The translations under genes and the position numbers were made by a program. The notes under the pieces were generated by a model, which made no database searches, was not told the DNA's origin, and saw only the letters and a program-made list of their open reading frames with translations. Below are positions 60,019 through 64,000 of a stretch of DNA of 64,000 nucleotides, piece after piece (the stretch's first letter is position 1; the number at the start of each line of letters is the position of its first letter). Source of the stretch: Prevotella sp. UBA1705 (GTDB lineage Bacteria; Bacteroidota; Bacteroidia; Bacteroidales; Bacteroidaceae); the NCBI GenBank assembly GCA_002317385.1, contig DCJH01000033.1, positions 21,052-85,051 of the forward strand. Reading direction: 5' to 3'.

Positions 60019-61851
60019 ATGGCAGTAAAATCAAATGACACCAATCTGTCTGAATTGCTAAAGACAGTAGGAAATGGGAAAAGCCAATTACCTGATTTTC
60101 AACGCAGTTGGGTATGGGACGATACAAGAATTTGTAAATTCATAGAAAGCCTGACTTCAGGTTTTCCTATGGGATCTGCAATGTTTTTGGATTACAGTCC
60201 AGATGCAGGCATAAGATTCAAATATCGACTATTTGAGGGAGTCGAGAAGAAATACGAAAGTGTTGTGCCCGACTCTTTGGTGTTGGATGGGCAACAGCGT
60301 CTCACAACGCTCTACCAAGTATTTATGAGCAAAGCTCCTGTTATTACAAGGACAGATACAGATAAGGAAAGTGTTATTAAGAGATACTATTATATGGATA
60401 AAAAAAAGGCAATTGATCCGGAAGCGGACCAATTAGATGCCATAATATCCATATCTGACGATAAAACTAAGACAGAAAACATAGGCAGAGATATCATTCT
60501 TGATTTGCGTACAAGGGAAGACGAATATAAGAACCGGATGTTTCCACTTAATCTCACCTTTTCTGACACCATGGACTGGATATGGGGGCTGATAACATAC
60601 AATAAGGAGGTAATGCCCATTGTCCAAAAGTTTCAACAGGAGATTTTAGAACCCCTTAAAAAATATACTTTCCCTGTTATTACGCTTGCCAAGGATACTA
60701 CGCCTGAGGCTGTATGCCAAATCTTTGAGAATGTGAACACCGGCGGTGTTACGCTCACGGTTTTCGAACTTGTTACAGCAAAGTTTGCCGCAATGGGCAG
60801 TAAAAATCTAAGAGAAGAGTGGAATAAACTGAAAACAGAACTCAACAAGAGAAACGATGATTTACTGAAAGATTTATCCGGGCCGAATTTCTTAACTTCC
60901 ATGACATTACTTTTGTCCTATATGAAAATGAAGAAAGGGGAACGGCAAACAGTATCTTGCAAAAAGAAAGATGTATTGAAGCTCGAATACAATGAGTTCT
61001 TTGCACATCTTGAAGATTTAAAATAAGGTTTTACTTCTGCTGCCAATTTTATGGTTCAATAAGGAATTTACAAATCAATAGACATTCCTTATAGTACTCA
61101 ATTCATACCTCTTGCCGCCATATTCGCTTACGATAATATCAATGGCAAAAAACTAGGATTAATGCAGAATCTGGATTTGTTGTCTGAATGGTTCTGGTGC
61201 GGTGTTTTCGGAGAACTTTATGGAAGTGCCAACGAGACTCGGTTTGCACAAGATATTGTTGGAATATTCGAATGGATGGACGATGCCGATACTGTCCCCG
61301 AAACTGTTACAAGGGCAAATTTTGATGCTACTCGGTTGTTATGGCTTCAAACACGGAATAGTGCCCCTTATAAAGGGGTCATGGCTCTAATAAACAGGCG
61401 GCACCCGAAGGATTTTATGAGTGGGCAAGATATGGGGATAGCCAATTATCTGTTAGAACTTACAGATATTCACCATATCTTTCCACAGGCATATTGTACA
61501 AAAGAACAATTACCATCAAGGAAATGGAATTCGGTAGTAAACAAGACACCTATTTATGCAGCAACTAACCGTTCTATAGGTGGAAAAGCTCCGAGCTTGT
61601 ACATTCAAACCATTCGTAATAAAGGAGTTATCGAAGAAAAGATAGATGACGCTTTGAAATCTCACAACATAAATCCTGCTTTACTAAAGAGCGATAGTTT
61701 TAATGCTTTCATCGTGGATAGAGCTAAACGGCTTCTCAATTTAATAGAAAATGCATGGGTAAAGCTGTGTCCGGACGAGAAAGCGATTCTACCATACAGA
61801 ATTTTGGAGAGGCACTCACGGCGAACGAGGAAAAATTTACGCAAAACATAG
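60019..61851 (+). pseudogene. DUF262 (GmrS/ParB-like nuclease family) protein, broken
   Basis: One reading frame runs from ATG 60019 through the whole gene but contains two in-frame TAA codons (61024-61026 and 61060-61062). Before them lie DUF262 motifs (LPDFQRSWVWDDTRICKFIESL and VLDGQQRLTTLYQ); after them GIYKSIDIPYSTQFIPLAA and an HNH-like HHIFPQAYC...NSVVNKTPI. Near 61755 the C-terminus seems to change frame as well (NLIENA, then MGKAVSGRESDSTIQNFGEAL in the next frame), one base missing. DUF262 proteins form part of modification-dependent restriction (GmrSD and relatives). At least three lesions make activity unlikely. Confidence 0.85.
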
Positions 61852-62314
61852 TTAGCGTTGCAGCAGATTTAGCCAAGAGACTACATGTGGGGCAGGTTGA
61901 TAAAGCAGGAGTAGATTACTTTAGCGGTCATTTGTCAGCTGTTGCCTCGATGGGCAAAACTTGGAAAGAACAAGTGGTAGGCTATCTACATGATGCAAGC
62001 GAGACACTCCGTATTCAGCAGATGAGGTTTTGTATTTGCTGGATAAAGATTTAGGAGAACCTTTGCCAAAGGATTGTAGAGAAGAACTTGCAACTGCATT
62101 GCTTTTGCTCAACCACCACACAACATCCGACAGGGAAAGTTACATTCGTGCCATAGGGACTAATGCGCTTGCAACGGCGGTAAAACTGCATGACCTTACG
62201 CACAATATGGACTTGTCTCGAATTTCTACTCCAACAGAAAAAGATTTAGCAAGGGCTAATCGGTATAGAAGAGAGTATGACTATTTGAACAATATCTATC
62301 AGAATAAAATATAG
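61755..62314 (+). pseudogene. HD-domain phosphohydrolase (RelA/SpoT-like HD), frameshifted
   Basis: The first frame gives NIVSVAADLAKRLHVGQVDKAG, then VVGYLHDASE (HD motif); the next frame continues PYSADEVLYLLDKDLGEPLPKD and AVKLHDLTHNMDLSRI. One missing base near 62003 (GAGGAC read as GAGAC) explains the break. The pattern is that of small HD proteins related to the ppGpp hydrolase domain. The N-terminal part shares its frame with the displaced C-terminus of the DUF262 gene, so the true start, about 61820, is blurred. The substrate is unknown. Confidence 0.75.
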
Positions 62315-62332
62315 AAACAAAGTGATTCAAGA

Positions 62333-63292
62333 ATGGAAAGCAACATAATTTTATATACAAACGACAATGGTGATGTAAGCATCCAAGTGCGTTATGAAGA
62401 TGGTACATTTTGGCTTACACAAAAGCGCATGGCGGAACTATTCAATGTGAATGTTAGTACCATTAACGAGCACTTAAAAAGTATCTTCAGCACAGGAGAG
62501 CTATCAGAAGAGGGAACTATTAGGAAATTCCGAATAGTTCAAAACGAAGGTGCTCGTCAAGTGATGCGAGATATCACATTCTACCCTTTGGATGCCATTA
62601 TTGCCGTAGGGTATAGAGTAAATTCTGAGCAAGCTACACGCTTTAGGAAATGGGCTACAGAAGTGCTTAATTCGTTTATTACCAAGGGTTATATACTTGA
62701 TAAAAACCGATTGAAGCAAGGCGAACAGTTTGGGCACGATTATTTTAAGGATTTACTGGAAGATATTCGTGAGATACGTGCCAGTGAGCGACGCTTTTAT
62801 CAGAAAATTACGGATATTTATGCACTGTCAATTGACTACGACAAGCAAGCACCAGAGACAAAGCGTTTCTTTGCTTCAGTGCAGAATAAGTTGCATTGGG
62901 CTATTTCCGGTCAAACGGCAGCCGAAATTATCTATGGAAAGGCTGATGCTAACCAGCCTCATATGGGACTGACTACATGGAGACATGCCCCAGACGGAAA
63001 GGTGATGAAATCTGATGTGCTGATTGCCAAGAATTACCTTGACCAAAAACATATGACAGCTATTAATCGTCTTGTATCTGCCTATCTTGATTTGGCTGAA
63101 GATCGTGCTGAACAGGAAATACCCATGACCATGCACGATTGGAGTACATTGCTTGAAGGACCAGGGAGTGTCTCCGCTTTAGAGGCCAAGTTGAAAGTGG
63201 AGCAAGAATATGAAGTATTCCGTCACAAACAAGATGCTGAATATATCTCAGATTTTGATAGAGAGATAAAGCGGTTAAAAGGAGAGGAATAG
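62333..63292 (+). CDS. rhuM: RhuM-family protein
   Basis: A 319-residue intact protein of the RhuM family, named after a Salmonella pathogenicity-island gene and often found beside restriction systems and Fic/toxin genes. Features are YEDGTFWLTQKRMAELFNVNVSTINEHL (a helix-turn-helix-like start), EGARQVMRDITFYPLDAIIAVGYRVNS near residue 75 and RFRKWATEVLNSFITKGYILD near 105. Its function is unresolved; DNA binding is likely. It starts 18 bp after the HD frame and ends the plus-strand operon. Confidence 0.88.
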   Translation: MESNIILYTNDNGDVSIQVRYEDGTFWLTQKRMAELFNVNVSTINEHLKSIFSTGELSEEGTIRKFRIVQNEGARQVMRDITFYPLDAIIAVGYRVNSEQATRFRKWATEVLNSFITKGYILDKNRLKQGEQFGHDYFKDLLEDIREIRASERRFYQKITDIYALSIDYDKQAPETKRFFASVQNKLHWAISGQTAAEIIYGKADANQPHMGLTTWRHAPDGKVMKSDVLIAKNYLDQKHMTAINRLVSAYLDLAEDRAEQEIPMTMHDWSTLLEGPGSVSALEAKLKVEQEYEVFRHKQDAEYISDFDREIKRLKGEE

Positions 63293-63422
63293 TGTTTATA
63301 AAGCACCTAAGTATGATTCAATGCCTCATAATCCTATTCTCCTTCAGAGTACTGCCAGAAAAGAAAACTAATTTCAAATAATTAAAAATTACTACAAATA
63401 TTAATAAAATAAAAGGAACTGT

Positions 63423-63841
63423 ATGAAAAATCATTTCTTATTTTTCTAATGATAATATCATCCATCACCATGTTTGCTCAAACCAAGAAATACTATTGCG
63501 AAGTCAAGGGGGTTGAGAAAGAACTATCATCGGGCCTAAAAATTGTTTTTGATTTTGGGAACAATTCCGTGTATTCTGCATGGGGTGGACTTAAAAGTAA
63601 ACAACAATTGGTTGATGAAAAAGGAGAAGAAATCCCATTTAACAGTATGGTTGATGCAGGTAATTACATGTCTGACAAAGGTTGGACTTTTGTTCAGGCA
63701 TATACCTCTGTTTATGGTTCTCAGGCTATCGTTCATTGGATATTCTATAAGGAAGCAACAACCCCCAATGAAGCCGTCAAGGGGATAATGACTAAAGATG
63801 AATACAACAAAACAAAGAATAATGATAGAAATTCTATATAA
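63423..63841 (+). pseudogene. Small secreted protein, frame broken in the signal peptide
   Basis: ATG at 63423 gives MKNHFLFF then stops; one base further, the frame from 63449 reads MIISSITMFAQTKKYYCEVKG and continues for 130 residues. One extra T in the T-run near 63440 would give a full signal peptide with cleavage after FAQ. The mature part (KELSSGLKIVFDFG, GWTFVQAYTS) resembles small exported Bacteroidota proteins but I cannot name it. Either a sequencing slip, decay, or homopolymer phase variation could explain the break. Confidence 0.6.
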
Positions 63842-63864
63842 AATAAACATTCTTAGTCGTTAAA

Positions 63865-63945
63865 ATGTTGCTTCGTAGAACCAAATACTTTAAGCTAGTC
63901 TCCCCATCGGGCAATCTGCTGCAAAAAATGTTTGTGGACATATAA
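63865..63945 (+). pseudogene. Possible tail remnant of a second hsdS
   Basis: A 26-codon frame ends in NLLQKMFVDI, close to the closing helices of both local HsdS halves (SLLNQMFT, SLLQKMFT). Nothing else of HsdS is visible upstream. It may be the leftover 3' end of another specificity gene, or chance. Confidence 0.3.
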
Positions 63946-64000
63946 TTCCATCGCACATTCCTTATCTCTCTCGATAGTCAATGGTTAAACTCACTGCTTT

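Overview
The window is a piece of a Bacteroidota chromosome, most likely Prevotellaceae. Reasons: recurring TAnnTTTG -7 boxes (often TAACTTTG or TACCTTTG) instead of sigma70 boxes; weak or absent Shine-Dalgarno sequences; and family-specific genes (GldH lipoprotein, RicT/PSP1 beside holB, a DUF4831-like protein, FucP-type and sugar-porter transporters, Fsr-type MFS, an RND pump fused to a TolC-like domain, a stand-alone AICAR transformylase). No rRNA, tRNA, CRISPR array or intact transposase was seen.

Layout. 1-4.7 kb: 3' part of a membrane-anchored MutS-like ATPase, AqpZ, a FucP-like permease, class II aldolase. 5.3-9.5 kb (minus): an nnrE/nnrD-led run with a DUF4831-like protein, a small membrane protein interrupted by TGA, and an unknown secreted protein. 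9.6-14.7 kb (plus): hpt, adk, a four-helix-bundle (S23-like) gene inside an inverted-repeat element, obgE, pgeF, M23 peptidase. 15-19 kb: AICAR transformylase and a sugar porter (minus). 19.7-26.3 kb: IMP cyclohydrolase, then the cell-shape operon mreB-mreC-mreD-mrdA-rodA. 26.3-30.4 kb (minus): gldH, ricT, holB, metF. 30.6-34 kb: hemerythrin-like protein, DUF488, Crp/Fnr regulator, HAD phosphatase, YjbR. 34.2-39.6 kb: Fsr-like transporter, NDH-2, M1 aminopeptidase. 40.3-45.8 kb: heavy-metal efflux (CzcA-TolC fusion plus CzcB). 45.9-52.2 kb: acyltransferase, then a redox/aldehyde cluster (iron alcohol dehydrogenase, two aldo-keto reductases, exported flavodoxin, frameshifted AraC regulator). 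52.2-64 kb: an AT-richer accessory island with a type I restriction-modification system (XRE regulator, hsdM, hsdS, hsdR), a decayed DUF262 plus HD pair, and rhuM.

The main signals outside ordinary genes are: (1) a 10-G tract splitting hsdS into two half-subunits, which looks phase-variable; (2) four intergenic arrays in which TACC/GGTA cores recur exactly every 22 bp; (3) four intergenic elements built from TTGAACW heptamers, three of them bounded by inverted arrays and one carrying the S23-like gene; (4) a 41-bp, nearly perfect inverted repeat placed almost symmetrically between two divergent redox promoters; (5) PurH split into two genes 3 kb apart.

Several genes in the last 13 kb carry apparent single-base deletions or nonsense codons. 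Real decay and assembly error cannot be separated from sequence alone.
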